DNA of 64,000 nucleotides from an uncultured Burkholderiales bacterium (GTDB lineage Bacteria > Pseudomonadota > Gammaproteobacteria > Burkholderiales > Burkholderiaceae_C). Every line of letters begins with the position of its first letter. Position 1 is the first letter of the stretch. Of the stretch, positions 37,187 through 46,234 are shown piece by piece. The stretch is taken from assembly GCA_903932865.1 (NCBI GenBank), contig CAIZHQ010000005.1:1-64000 (forward strand), in the 5' to 3' direction. The notes beneath the pieces were generated by a model. It was given only the letters and a program-made list of their open reading frames with translations, made no database searches and was not told the DNA's origin. The position numbers were made by a program, and so were the translations under genes.

Positions 37187-38227
37187 TCAGTGACGCCCCT
37201 CATTTTGGTTGTAGCGCATGATGCGCCCGTGACGGCCTTCCTTGTCGCGCTCGATGTCGTAGCAGTCACCCGCAGGGCCCGTGCGCCGTGCCAGCAAGGG
37301 CGCCAACAGGGCGTGGTCCTGCGCGTCCAGACGCAAGGCTTCAATGCGTTGCGTGGCAGGCAGGTGGCGCGTCGAGGTGAAGCCCATGATGGCGCTGGCC
37401 ACTTGGGGGCGGTCAATCACCCAGCGCGTGGCCACATCACCCAGGCCCACGCCATGGCGCGTGGCGATGGCCTGCAAGGCTTGCAGCAGTTCCTGAAACA
37501 GGTCCCAGCCGCCGAAATCTTCGATGATCAGTTTGTATTTGGTGTGTGAACGGTTGGCCAGGGGCTCAGTGGGCTCGGCTTGGCCCAGCCACGCTTGGCT
37601 CAGCAGGCCTCCGGCCAAGGTGCCGTAGCACAGGAGCTGCACACCTCGCTCTTGGCACAGCGCGATCAGGCCCTGGTCGGGGCGGCTGTCCAGCAGGGAA
37701 TACTGCACCTGCGTGCTGACCAGCGGGATACCTGCGTCTAATATTTCCCGGGTCAGGGCGGTGTTGAAGTTGGTCAGCCCGAGGTGTGCGATTTTGCCTT
37801 CGCGGCGCAGATCGCTCAGGATGCCCAGCGCTTGCACATAGCCCGGTTGGGCCAGGTTCCACCAGTGAAACTGCACCAGGTCCAGCTGGTCCACGCCCAG
37901 GCGCTCCAACGAGCGGTCGATGATCCCGGTGAGGTAGGCGCGGTCGCATGACGTGAGCCGGTCGTAGTCGGGCACGCATTTGGTGTGCACCTGAAGCATG
38001 GGCGCCAAGTCAGGGTGCTCGCGCCGAAACCGGCCAATCAAGGCTTCCACGCCGATGTAGTGGTCGGCACAGTCAAACGTGGTGAGTCCGGCCTTGACGA
38101 AGGCGGCCATGTCTTGCACGGCTTGCGCCTGGTCGACCTCGCCGTGGCCGCCTGCCAGGTGCCAGCAGCCTTTGATCAGTCGAGACGCGCGGTAAGCCGG
38201 GGCCAGCGCGGTGGTGGAAATGCTCAT
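37187..38227 (-). CDS. Aldo/keto reductase
   Basis: 346 residues from the ATG at 38227. AKR barrel with FDCADHYIG (Asp and Tyr of the tetrad), then HTKC in the Lys region, VQFHWWN (His) and FNTALTREIL. A Trp replaces the more usual residue after the His. It lies last in the dctQMP operon; its ATG overlaps the stop of the TIGR04076 gene by 4 nt. The operon context suggests that the imported acid is reduced or oxidised by this enzyme (inference). Confidence 0.9.
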   Translation of the reverse strand: MSISTTALAPAYRASRLIKGCWHLAGGHGEVDQAQAVQDMAAFVKAGLTTFDCADHYIGVEALIGRFRREHPDLAPMLQVHTKCVPDYDRLTSCDRAYLTGIIDRSLERLGVDQLDLVQFHWWNLAQPGYVQALGILSDLRREGKIAHLGLTNFNTALTREILDAGIPLVSTQVQYSLLDSRPDQGLIALCQERGVQLLCYGTLAGGLLSQAWLGQAEPTEPLANRSHTKYKLIIEDFGGWDLFQELLQALQAIATRHGVGLGDVATRWVIDRPQVASAIMGFTSTRHLPATQRIEALRLDAQDHALLAPLLARRTGPAGDCYDIERDKEGRHGRIMRYNQNEGRH

Positions 38228-38595
38228 GGTTTTTTGGGGGGGTCTTGTGGAGATGTGGCCAAAGGCTCTGCGGTGACGGCCGCGTGGTTGAACTGCCGTG
38301 TGCCGCAGCGCTTGATGACAAAGCGGGCCTTGCAATGGGGGTCGGGGCAGGCCACGCGGGCATCGGTGCTCATCCAGTCGTTGGGGTGGCAGGGGCGTTG
38401 CTTGGCGGGCAAGATGGGCAGCAGCGCCGCCAGGGTGTAGATGGACCAGCTTTGCCCCGGCGGAAAATGCAGCTGCTCGCCATGCAGCTCGAAGTGGTCG
38501 CCGGCTTTGGCCTTGCACCAGCAAGGACCATCGCCCTCCCACTCCACCCGCAGGTCGAACAATTCAAATGAGTCGTTGCCTGCGGGCTGGTTCAT
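38224..38595 (-). CDS. TIGR04076-like small protein
   Basis: 123 residues from the ATG at 38595. It has the TIGR04076 layout: FDLRVEWEGDGPCWCKAKAGDHFELHGEQLHFPPGQSWSIYTLAALLPILPAKQR, then a Cys-containing C-terminal part with DARVACPDPHCKARFVIKR. The CPDPHCKxRF segment could bind a metal. Function unknown. It is joined by ATGA overlaps to dctP before it and to the aldo/keto reductase after it, so its product is needed in step with both. Confidence 0.8.
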   Translation of the reverse strand: MNQPAGNDSFELFDLRVEWEGDGPCWCKAKAGDHFELHGEQLHFPPGQSWSIYTLAALLPILPAKQRPCHPNDWMSTDARVACPDPHCKARFVIKRCGTRQFNHAAVTAEPLATSPQDPPKKP

Positions 38596-39632
38596 TTGCT
38601 CACGCCCAACTCGCGCGACACGCTGGTGATGAGGCCACGGTATTCGTCCAGCGCTTGTTTGGCGGCGGGCGATTTCTTGCTCGCGTCTGCCAGCCATTCT
38701 TCTTGCACAAAAGCCAGCTTGCCGCGCAGCTCTTGCAGCAGGGGGCCTTGCACGTCGGTGACCTTGACCCCGGCAGCAGCCAACTGGCGGTCGGCGTCGT
38801 CTTCCTTGGCCTGCCAGACGGCGGCAAAGCGGCGCACCATGGCTTCACCCGAGAGCTTTTCGATCGCAGCGCGGTCGCGTGCCTCCAGGGACGCCCACTT
38901 GGCGGCGTTCACCACCACGAACTGGCTGGAATGCGCAAAACCCCCCGGCACATAAGAAGCCGTGGGCATGTGTTGGGTCATCTTGAAGGCGACCACGGTT
39001 TCCTTTTGCTGGAACATGCCCTGAATCACGCCCCGCGAAATTTGCTCGTAGGCTTCGGACAGTGGCGAGGAGATGGGCGTCATGCCCAGCGAGCGGGTGA
39101 TTTTTTCGACCGTGGTGCCGGGCACACGGATCTTGATGCCGCTGACCGCGTTCATGGAGGTCAAGGCATTGGCCTTGGTGAACAGCTGGTAGGAGCCATT
39201 GGTCCACAGGCCAAGCAGCACCGTGCCTTCGTGCTCGTTGGCTTGCGCAAAGTGTTTTTGGTAGGTGCGCCAGTAAGCCAGCGAGTTGACCACCGCGTGG
39301 TCGGTGGTGAAGGGCAACTCGCCCATTTCGGTGAACTTGAAACGGTTGGGCGTGTAGGCATGCACGCTGAAGGCGATGTCGGCCACGCCGTTTTTGACCA
39401 GATCAAAGTGGGCAGGTGGCGCACCGAGTGCGGGCAGCACCTGGATCTTGACGCGGCCCTCGGTGGCTTTTTCGACATCTGCGGCCCAAGGCTGGATCAT
39501 TTCGGTGACCACATGGTGCGTGGGTGGCAGCCAGTTGGAAAAGCGCCAGACGGTTTGGGCTTGCGCAGCGAGCGCGAAACTGCCCAATGCAGTGATCAGC
39601 AGGGATTGACGCAGAAAACGAGGGGTGACCAT
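38592..39632 (-). CDS. dctP: TRAP transporter periplasmic substrate-binding protein, DctP family
   Basis: 346 residues from the ATG at 39632 (AAGGAG 7 nt upstream). Signal peptide RQSLLITALGSFALAAQA, cleavage after AQA. DctP fold: TVWRFSNWLPPTHHVV, then GRVKIQVLP, and the ligand-binding helix region MNAVSGIKIRVPGTTVEKI with the conserved Arg. It captures an organic acid in the periplasm for the DctQM permease encoded just upstream. Confidence 0.94.
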   Translation of the reverse strand: MVTPRFLRQSLLITALGSFALAAQAQTVWRFSNWLPPTHHVVTEMIQPWAADVEKATEGRVKIQVLPALGAPPAHFDLVKNGVADIAFSVHAYTPNRFKFTEMGELPFTTDHAVVNSLAYWRTYQKHFAQANEHEGTVLLGLWTNGSYQLFTKANALTSMNAVSGIKIRVPGTTVEKITRSLGMTPISSPLSEAYEQISRGVIQGMFQQKETVVAFKMTQHMPTASYVPGGFAHSSQFVVVNAAKWASLEARDRAAIEKLSGEAMVRRFAAVWQAKEDDADRQLAAAGVKVTDVQGPLLQELRGKLAFVQEEWLADASKKSPAAKQALDEYRGLITSVSRELGVSK

Positions 39633-39687
39633 GGGAAAGCTCCTTGGGTTGAGGGTGATGGAGGGGACGAAGGATTTTTGGAAAGAA

Positions 39688-40977
39688 TCAGGTGATGGAG
39701 GGCAGCCACAGCGCAATGGCTGGCACAGCGAGCAAAATGCCCAGGCGGATCACGTCGGCCGCCACAAAGGCGCTGGCCCCGCGAAACACCACATTCAGCG
39801 GCACCGACGGAATCTGGCTGGCGAGCATGTAAACGTTCATGCCCACGGGCGGGGTGATCAGGGCCACCTCGATGAGGGTGACGATCAGCACACCGAACCA
39901 GATCGGGTCGATGCCGTAACTGACCACCAGGGGAAACACAATGGGCAGCGTCAGCAAAAGCATGGACATGCTTTCCAAAAAACAGCCCAGCACCAGGTAC
40001 ATGGCACAAATGATGAGTAAAAATTGCATGGCCGACAGGTCCAGCCCCTGAAACACCCCGCCCAACCAAGGCGTGAAGCCCGAGATGGTGATGTACTTGG
40101 ACAGGACCAGCGCCCCGATCAGGATGAAAAACAAGCTGGTGGTGGTGACGGCGGTTTCGCGCAGCACCTGGGCCAGCATCTTGCGCGTCAGTCGCCCGCG
40201 TGCCACCACGATCGCGAAGGCGCCTGCAGTGCCTATGCCCGCCGCTTCGGTCGGGGTGAACCAGCCGCCATAAAGCCCACCAATCACCAAGCCGAACAAC
40301 AGGGCCACGCTGCCGATGCCGCGCAAGGAATGCAAGCGTTCTTGCCATGTGCTGCGCTCGCCTGCCGGACCCGATTCAGGGTGCAGCCACGTGTACACCA
40401 TGACCGCGCCCACATATAGCAAGGCCCCCAACAGGCCGGGCAGCACACCGGCAAGGAACAGTTTGCCGATGTCGGTCTGGGTCATGATGCCGTAGACCAT
40501 GAGGGCCACGCTGGGCGGAATCATGATGCCCAAAGTGCCGGCCGACGCGATGCAGCCGGTGGCCAGCGCATCGCTGTAACCATAGCGCTTCATCTCGGGG
40601 TAGGCCACACGCGTCATGGCGGCCGAGGTGGCCAGGCTGCTGCCGCAAATGGCCGCAAAACCCGCGCAGGCCAGCACGGTGGCAATCGCCAAGCCGCCAC
40701 GCAAATGCCCCACAAAACGGTAGGTGGCGCGGTACAGCTCACGCGAGATGTCCGCTTCGTTGATCAGGTTACCCATCAGGATGAACAACGGCACCACCGT
40801 GAGCGAATAGTTGTTGACGGTGCTGAAGGCGGTTTCACCCACCATGAACAAGGTGGGGCTCCAGCCCAGGACACTCAGGCACCCGACCACGCCCGTGACC
40901 AACATGGCCACGGCGATGGGCACTTCCAAAGCAATCAAGGCCAGCATCACGGCCATGGCGATCAAGGTGGCGCTCAT
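39688..40977 (-). CDS. dctM: TRAP transporter large permease, DctM
   Basis: 429 residues, about 12 membrane segments. Typical motifs are TVVPLFILMGNLI, AAMTRVAYPEMKRYGYS and ASAGTLGIMIPPSVALMVYG. It forms the ion-coupled channel of the TRAP system. The ATG overlaps the dctQ stop by 4 nt. Confidence 0.96.
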   Translation of the reverse strand: MSATLIAMAVMLALIALEVPIAVAMLVTGVVGCLSVLGWSPTLFMVGETAFSTVNNYSLTVVPLFILMGNLINEADISRELYRATYRFVGHLRGGLAIATVLACAGFAAICGSSLATSAAMTRVAYPEMKRYGYSDALATGCIASAGTLGIMIPPSVALMVYGIMTQTDIGKLFLAGVLPGLLGALLYVGAVMVYTWLHPESGPAGERSTWQERLHSLRGIGSVALLFGLVIGGLYGGWFTPTEAAGIGTAGAFAIVVARGRLTRKMLAQVLRETAVTTTSLFFILIGALVLSKYITISGFTPWLGGVFQGLDLSAMQFLLIICAMYLVLGCFLESMSMLLLTLPIVFPLVVSYGIDPIWFGVLIVTLIEVALITPPVGMNVYMLASQIPSVPLNVVFRGASAFVAADVIRLGILLAVPAIALWLPSIT

Positions 40978-41471
40978 GCAACCACCCCGATACGGCGCTT
41001 GAACCACAAGGCCATCACCGCAGAAAGCGCCATGCTCACCGCCCCAAATCCGGCCACCCACGACAGGGGCACTTCGATGTAGGGTGCCCGGTCACCTGCT
41101 GCGCCGACCCGCAACATGTATTGAAAAAGTGCCCAGGCCAAATAGGCCAAGGCCATGCAGGACAAGATCTTGCGCAGTTCGCGCAGCACGCGCTCCAAGC
41201 CCTTTGGCGCACTTCGCCACATTTGCAAAATGCCAGCGCGCACATGATCGTCTTGGGCGGTCACCAGGGGCAAGGTGGCATACACCAGCAAGCCCATGAG
41301 CAAGGCCGTTAACTCATAAGCCCCGGTGATGGGGCGGCCTGCGATGCGCAAGACCACATCCAGAAAGGCCACAGCGGCCATGGCTGCGAGCACCCATGAG
41401 GCAACATGGACAAACCACAAAGCGGGTCGCGGTGCTGCTGCGGGCAGGGGTTCGGAGGGGTCTGGTTTCAT
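40974..41471 (-). CDS. dctQ: TRAP transporter small permease, DctQ
   Basis: 165 residues with four hydrophobic segments (about 20-40, 55-75, 98-118, 138-160). DctQ motif region RPITGAYELTALLMGLLVYATLPL followed by DDHVRAGIL. First gene of the operon; the palindromic operator lies 9 nt before the ATG. Confidence 0.92.
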   Translation of the reverse strand: MKPDPSEPLPAAAPRPALWFVHVASWVLAAMAAVAFLDVVLRIAGRPITGAYELTALLMGLLVYATLPLVTAQDDHVRAGILQMWRSAPKGLERVLRELRKILSCMALAYLAWALFQYMLRVGAAGDRAPYIEVPLSWVAGFGAVSMALSAVMALWFKRRIGVVA

Positions 41472-41479
41472 GCGTTCAC

Positions 41480-41499
41480 CATAATGTGATCACATAATA
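41480..41499. promoter_or_regulatory. GntR-type palindromic operator between dctQ and its regulator
   Basis: A perfect 12-bp dyad, ATGTGATCACAT, extended by imperfect arms to 20 bp. It lies in the 70-bp gap between the divergent dctQ and GntR genes, close to the dctQ start, as expected for a repressor site acting on both. Confidence 0.6.
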
Positions 41500-41541
41500 C
41501 GGCATCCTTCATGAACAAAGCAAGCGTGGATATACTGCCCC

Positions 41542-42282
41542 ATGGCCCGACCCCGACGTGATGCCCCCAGCCCAGAATCCTTGCGATCCCCGTTGCCGGT
41601 GTTGCGGCCGGTCTCGCGCGATTCGGTGCAGGATCGCATTTATGCCGAACTTTCAGACGCGTTGATTTGCGGTCGCCTGCAGGGCGGGCAAACCCTTCAG
41701 ATCAGGGACTTGGCCGATGCCTTTCACACCAGTGTGATGCCTGTGCGCGAGGCCTTGCGGCGCTTGGTGGCCGAGGGGGCGCTGGAGTCCGCAACGCAGC
41801 GCCCCGTACGCGTGCCGCACCTGTCGGTCCAGCGGCTGGACGACATTCATCAGGCCCGTCTTTTGGTAGAAGGGCATGCGGCCGAGCGGGCAGCCGAGCG
41901 CGCGGATGAGCATTTGTTGGCCGCACTGGAGGTGGCCGATGCCGAGTTTTCGCACGCATTGCAAACGGGGGATGTGGAGGCCGAATTGCAGGCCAATCGG
42001 CGCTTCCATTTCACGCTGTACGAGGCCGCTCAATCGCCCACATTGTTGTCCATGGTTCGCAGCCTGTGGTTGCAAAGCGGCCCTTATGTGCGGGTGGCCG
42101 TGGCGCATCACAGGCCCGAGCAGGGCGCACCACGCACCTTGCACCACCATGGCCTGATGCAGGCCTTGGCGCAACGCGATGCGAAAGCCGCTCGAAAGGA
42201 ACTGGAGGCTGATCTGGATTGGGCTTGGCGCTTGATGCAGGGCAAGGTAGGCCAGCACGAAGAGGGGTCAGGGCAGGCGTGA
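41542..42282 (+). CDS. GntR family regulator with FCD (FadR-type) ligand domain
   Basis: 246 residues. Winged helix at about 28-95 (QDRIYAELSDALICGRLQGG, then the recognition helix TSVMPVREALRRLVAEG). FCD all-helical domain from about 100 with ANRRFHFTLYEAAQSPTLL and a late HHGLMQAL His, fitting metal-assisted binding of an organic acid. It is divergent from the TRAP operon and most likely controls it. Confidence 0.93.
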   Translation: MARPRRDAPSPESLRSPLPVLRPVSRDSVQDRIYAELSDALICGRLQGGQTLQIRDLADAFHTSVMPVREALRRLVAEGALESATQRPVRVPHLSVQRLDDIHQARLLVEGHAAERAAERADEHLLAALEVADAEFSHALQTGDVEAELQANRRFHFTLYEAAQSPTLLSMVRSLWLQSGPYVRVAVAHHRPEQGAPRTLHHHGLMQALAQRDAKAARKELEADLDWAWRLMQGKVGQHEEGSGQA

Positions 42283-42290
42283 CGCCAAGC

Positions 42291-42314
42291 AAAAAGCCCA
42301 CCTTTGGGGCGGGC
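42291..42314 (-). terminator. Minus-strand terminator at the inner end of the islands
   Basis: Minus strand: stem GCCCGCC / GGTGGGC with a CCAAA loop, followed by TTTTTGC. It would stop transcripts leaving the island towards the GntR gene. Confidence 0.65.
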
Positions 42315-42330
42315 CCTGTGCGGGATTGTT

Positions 42331-42355
42331 TGGCTCCTCAGCCTGGGCTCGAACC
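42331..42355 (-). repeat. tRNA-Asn 3'-end fragment, distal attachment-site copy
   Basis: 25 nt equal to the T-arm 3' side and acceptor stem of tRNA-Asn with CCA, in the same orientation as the intact gene at 51588-51663. One mismatch to that gene and none to the copy at 46197-46221. No 5' half is present, so it is not a tRNA gene; it looks like the outer boundary of an integrated element. Confidence 0.75.
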
Positions 42356-42548
42356 CCAAGAAAAAGTGGCAGGGCTTGGTTATGGGGTGAAGGTCAAGGT
42401 CTGCCGTGAATCTCGCCTGGGCAGGCCAAGATGGATTTGACCTTCGGAAGTGTCTCCCACTTGGATCAGCACCGAGCCAAAAGTCTGTGTGCGGCGGTCA
42501 TTGTCGGCCGCAAAACAGCGGAATCTCTGAAAATGGGCAAACATCTGT

Positions 42549-43841
42549 CTAGATCCGATGTTTGCGCCATGAATCTTTGACTTTGATCTTGCTGCCTTCG
42601 AATGTGAAAACGTCACAGCCATCTACTTCGATACGAACCCCATCAGATTGGCGTGTGCCAACAAAAGTCCATTCAGAAACACCACGCTGTCCTGCAACAA
42701 AGTGTTTGGCGCGGGTCCATTGAGCGTCTGGATAGTTCTGCCACGCTTGCATGAAGGCATGTCGAACGTTTTCCTTGCCGACCTGACTGGTTCCACAGGA
42801 TTCGCTTCCAGAAAAGGTATGAAAAACACACCCATCACTCATGTAGGCCATCAATGAATTGATATCGTGGTTATTCCAAGCTTGGGCAAACTCGATGAGT
42901 GTTTGCTCTGTCACCACTGCGGGCGCCAATGTTTGATCTAAAAAATCGATCAGGGCCATACCTACTGTGGTTTTTTCAATGGCGCCATCTATGTTGTTTT
43001 GTTTGAGTAAAGCTACAGAGTTATGGTCGTAGAAATGAGGCTTTTGTGGGATGAAATATCGACGTATGCCAATGCCTTTTGCCTCGGCTTTGTTAGACAT
43101 GTTCATGGTTCGATCATGTATACCAGGCAAGTCCAACTCACTGGAAAACATCAAAAGCGGCGGCTGACCTCGACCGCCACGGATGTAGTAGTCTGCATCA
43201 TCTATGTCAATGCCGCCCGACAAAGAAACGATGGCCGCTGCGTTGATGCCCAGAGCGTAGGACGCATAAACAGAGGCGAATGCGCCAGCTGAAAATCCGC
43301 CTACAGCAATACGCCGAGGGTCAACACCCCATTGGTGAGAATGACTTTGAACAAACCTGAACGCGCTCGCGACATCAACGAATGCGCCTTCAATGCCGTT
43401 GAGCAATTCTTCATCTGTTGCCGGTGCTAAACCCATCAGTTCACGAACAAAGTCGATGCGGCCTCGACTGATTTGTTGACGATTGCGCTTGATGGGCATA
43501 GCCTGTGGTGCAGCAAGTTCTTGAGTTAATCGATAGCCCACGCTAAAACACACATATCCCCTGGCCGCAAAAATTTTGCAGTACTCCGTGACCGGTGTGG
43601 TGTGATGGCCGTCTTGTTCAAAATCGTCATTGGTTTTGGAGCCTCGGTGATAAGCACCGCCGTGCGACAAAATCAAGGCAGGTTTAAGGGTATTTGAATC
43701 GGTATTGAGGGGCTTGTAGATGTCCAAGGTCAAGGGGCGAGAACTCGGATGTAGGGTGCCAAAACCAATGGATCCTTCTCCATAAGGTACGTCTGAAATT
43801 ATTTCAATTTCAAAAATTTCATGGACTGCTGGCGCGTTCAT
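42549..43841 (-). CDS. Alpha/beta-hydrolase fused to an NTF2/SnoaL-like domain
   Basis: 430 residues. Residues 1-305 form an esterase/lipase-type alpha/beta hydrolase: oxyanion motif SHGGAYHRGS (59-68), nucleophile Ser184 in GGFSAGA, probable Asp in SSELDLPG (about 237) and His in QKPHFYDH. Residues 311-430 form an NTF2-like fold (LIEFAQAWNNHDINSLMAYM, CVFHTFSGSE, ending VFTFEGSKIKVKDSWRKHR). Fusion of the two is uncommon; it may couple ester cleavage to a second reaction or to oligomerisation. Next to a TctC protein and a LysR gene within the inner island. The codon use is less GC-rich than in the flanking genes, by eye. Confidence 0.8.
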   Translation of the reverse strand: MNAPAVHEIFEIEIISDVPYGEGSIGFGTLHPSSRPLTLDIYKPLNTDSNTLKPALILSHGGAYHRGSKTNDDFEQDGHHTTPVTEYCKIFAARGYVCFSVGYRLTQELAAPQAMPIKRNRQQISRGRIDFVRELMGLAPATDEELLNGIEGAFVDVASAFRFVQSHSHQWGVDPRRIAVGGFSAGAFASVYASYALGINAAAIVSLSGGIDIDDADYYIRGGRGQPPLLMFSSELDLPGIHDRTMNMSNKAEAKGIGIRRYFIPQKPHFYDHNSVALLKQNNIDGAIEKTTVGMALIDFLDQTLAPAVVTEQTLIEFAQAWNNHDINSLMAYMSDGCVFHTFSGSESCGTSQVGKENVRHAFMQAWQNYPDAQWTRAKHFVAGQRGVSEWTFVGTRQSDGVRIEVDGCDVFTFEGSKIKVKDSWRKHRI

Positions 43842-43857
43842 TTTCTATTCCTGAAAT

Positions 43858-44904
43858 TCAATCTATTTTTGCACCCGAGCGTTTGACCAAATCGGCCCAA
43901 GTTTGGACATCTTTCTTGAACATATCGCCCCATTGAGACGCCGTTGTGGGCGGGGTGACCGGAAAGCATCCTACGGCATGTATTTGGGTTTGAACTACAG
44001 CTGTAGAAAGGATCTGGTTGAGGGCTCTGTTCAGTTTCTCAATGATTTCAGGAGGCACACCCGCTGGTGCAAATACGGCTTGCCACCCCACAGTGTCAAA
44101 AGCAATGCCAGACTCCACCAGCGTCGGAACATCAGGGATTGAAGGCAGTCTGTTCAGGCCGTTCAGTGCCAGCGCGCGCATCTTCCCGGCTTTGATTTGA
44201 GGCGTTTGTGAAAGTGCATCCAGGATGGCCACTGTCAATCGTCCGCCCAGCAGGTCCAAGGGGGCACCACCTGTTGAGTAGGGAACGTGGGTCATTGAAA
44301 TCCCTGCCAGCCGGTTGATGCTTTCTCCAATCAAGTGGGAGGGGGAGCCATTGCCAAAAGAGCCGTAATTGACCGATTTGGGATCTTTTTTGGTCAAAGC
44401 AATCAAGTCGGCCATGGTTCGAAGGGGGGAGTCAGCCCGAACCAGAACCAGCAGGGGCGCAGTGGCCAGTTTTGTCACTGGGACAAAATCTCGAACCGGG
44501 TCATAACTTAAGTTACGGTAAATGGCCGGTGATATCGCAAAAGAGGCCGATGTGACCAGCAATGTGTTGCCATCGGCAGGCTGATTCGCAGCCAACGCGG
44601 TTCCAATGTTGCCAGCAGCACCGGGGCGTGGCTCCACGATGACTGGCACACCCAATTCTGTGCTCAATTTTTCAGCAATCAATCTTGCAATGATGTCTGT
44701 CCCACTGCCAGCGGTCCACGGGGAAATCATCCGAATAGGCTGATTCGGCCAACTGCCTTTGGCGGCTACCCCTTGTGCCCATAGGTTTGGCAAGAGGCTA
44801 ATAGAAGCCAAACCGCTCAGAGTTTGAGCGATCCGACGATTTGTTTTGCGGCGCTCAAGGTCTGCGGTGAGGCTGGCATCTGATTTCTTATGATGTTGTT
44901 TCAT
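43858..44904 (-). CDS. Tripartite tricarboxylate transporter binding protein (Bug/TctC family)
   Basis: 348 residues. Long basic N-terminus followed by a hydrophobic stretch (RIAQTLSGLASISLLPNLWA), a signal peptide perhaps of Tat type (RRKTNRR). Bug fold: WPNQPIRMISPWTAGSGTDIIARLIAEKL (about 51-79), EPRPGAAGNIGT, and VPYSTGGAPLDLLGG. No tctA or tctB is near, so it is an orphan receptor, common in this order. It is 17 nt upstream of the hydrolase and divergent from the LysR gene. Confidence 0.9.
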   Translation of the reverse strand: MKQHHKKSDASLTADLERRKTNRRIAQTLSGLASISLLPNLWAQGVAAKGSWPNQPIRMISPWTAGSGTDIIARLIAEKLSTELGVPVIVEPRPGAAGNIGTALAANQPADGNTLLVTSASFAISPAIYRNLSYDPVRDFVPVTKLATAPLLVLVRADSPLRTMADLIALTKKDPKSVNYGSFGNGSPSHLIGESINRLAGISMTHVPYSTGGAPLDLLGGRLTVAILDALSQTPQIKAGKMRALALNGLNRLPSIPDVPTLVESGIAFDTVGWQAVFAPAGVPPEIIEKLNRALNQILSTAVVQTQIHAVGCFPVTPPTTASQWGDMFKKDVQTWADLVKRSGAKID

Positions 44905-45000
44905 CGGATTGATCCTTGAGTGAACGGACTAAGTTGACCCGCATGATGGCGCATCAGTGCATAATCTGGAAGGAATATTTGGTTCTTATGGTATTAGCAT

Positions 45001-45951
45001 ATGGTTATGGAGAAGCTTCAACCAAATTCGCAAAAAATAGATGCTCAAAACTTGCTTCGGCGAATCCGTTATCGCCATTTGCAGGTGTTACTGGCTGTCG
45101 CGAGGCACGGCAGTTTGACGGCAGCCGCAGCATCTTTGGACATCACTCAACCTGCCGTATCCCAGTGGCTATCGGATATTGAATCGGCAGTGGGTGGGCG
45201 ATTGTTTGTTCGCGGCCAACCTTTAAGGCCTACTGCTTTGGCTGCACCCATGCTCGCACATGCTGTTCGCATGTTGAATGATGCCCAACGTGTCGTTGAG
45301 GAAGTCAATGCCATCAATGCCGGTGCCACTGGCATGGTTCGAATGGGCGCGATGCAAGTGGCTGCTGCGTCACTGGTGCCCAATGTCCTGTTGAAGTTTC
45401 AAGAAAAATTCCCCACCATCAATCTTTCATTGATTGAAGACGTCGCTGCGGGCCTATGGGCCAGATTTGAGAGAAATGAGCTGGATTTATTGGTCACACG
45501 CTTGGATGCTCGAGCCATTGAATCAGGGTTGCCTCAAAGGCGACTTTTTGTGGATCAGCACCGAGTGGTTTGTGGTTTGAAGCACCCACTTTTATCGCGC
45601 AAAAAAATTCAATGGCAAGACATTTCTGTATATCCTTGGCTCATGCCCACGCCCGGGACACCGCTGAGAAATGCCGTAGAAATGACGTTTGCTCAAGAGG
45701 GCATCGCTTTCCCAAGGATTTTGCTTTCATCGGTGTCACCGACCAGCAACCCCATTTTTTTGAATTCAACCCATGCTGTGGCCATTATGTCCAGCGCAGC
45801 GGCTTCCAACTTGGAGAAACATGGTGTGCTCAGAACACTGCCATTGACATTGACTCAGGAAATTGGAGATGTTGGCCTGGTTTGGCGAGAAACTTCCCCC
45901 GGCCCAAGCTTGAGTGCATTGATCAATGCTTTCGAGTCTGAATGCGAATAG
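45001..45951 (+). CDS. LysR family transcriptional regulator
   Basis: 316 residues. HTH at about 20-79 with LQVLLAVARHGSLTAAAASLDITQPAVSQWLSDIES; effector domain from about 105. It is divergent from the tctC-hydrolase pair with a 96-bp gap and probably controls them. The first ATG is followed by a second at the third codon; either could be used. Confidence 0.93.
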   Translation: MVMEKLQPNSQKIDAQNLLRRIRYRHLQVLLAVARHGSLTAAAASLDITQPAVSQWLSDIESAVGGRLFVRGQPLRPTALAAPMLAHAVRMLNDAQRVVEEVNAINAGATGMVRMGAMQVAAASLVPNVLLKFQEKFPTINLSLIEDVAAGLWARFERNELDLLVTRLDARAIESGLPQRRLFVDQHRVVCGLKHPLLSRKKIQWQDISVYPWLMPTPGTPLRNAVEMTFAQEGIAFPRILLSSVSPTSNPIFLNSTHAVAIMSSAAASNLEKHGVLRTLPLTLTQEIGDVGLVWRETSPGPSLSALINAFESECE

Positions 45952-46146
45952 CTGCCATGGCTGTTGACAGAGTGTTGCCAAATAACACTTCGCTCTCGTG
46001 TGCAGACAAGGTCACGCTTCTACATGACGGTGTGCGGTGTGACTTTTTGAGCTGACACAATGTTGTTTTGGGGGGCTCGAGCATTGCATCCAGCCAGGAT
46101 CAAATCAGGTCAGCCAGTATGCAGTTGGTGGGAAGTGATTTGGTCC

Positions 46147-46178
46147 AAAAAAAGCACTTGCAATTTCTTCTAAGTGCT
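46147..46178 (-). terminator. Rho-independent terminator next to the middle attachment copy
   Basis: Minus strand: AGCACTT stem, 12-nt loop, AAGTGCT, then a run of T. It lies just beyond the tRNA fragment at 46197 and would end the Rieske operon transcript. Confidence 0.75.
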
Positions 46179-46196
46179 TGATTCGTTTGATTAAAC

Positions 46197-46221
46197 TGGC
46201 TCCTCAGCCTGGGCTCGAACC
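46197..46221 (-). repeat. tRNA-Asn 3'-end fragment, middle attachment-site copy
   Basis: 25 nt identical to the copy at 42331, one mismatch to the intact tRNA-Asn. Identity to the tRNA continues for 5 nt beyond, and weak similarity extends into the anticodon arm. It lies 13 nt after the Rieske stop codon and marks a junction between two elements. Confidence 0.75.
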
Positions 46222-46234
46222 AGGGAACTGAGGA

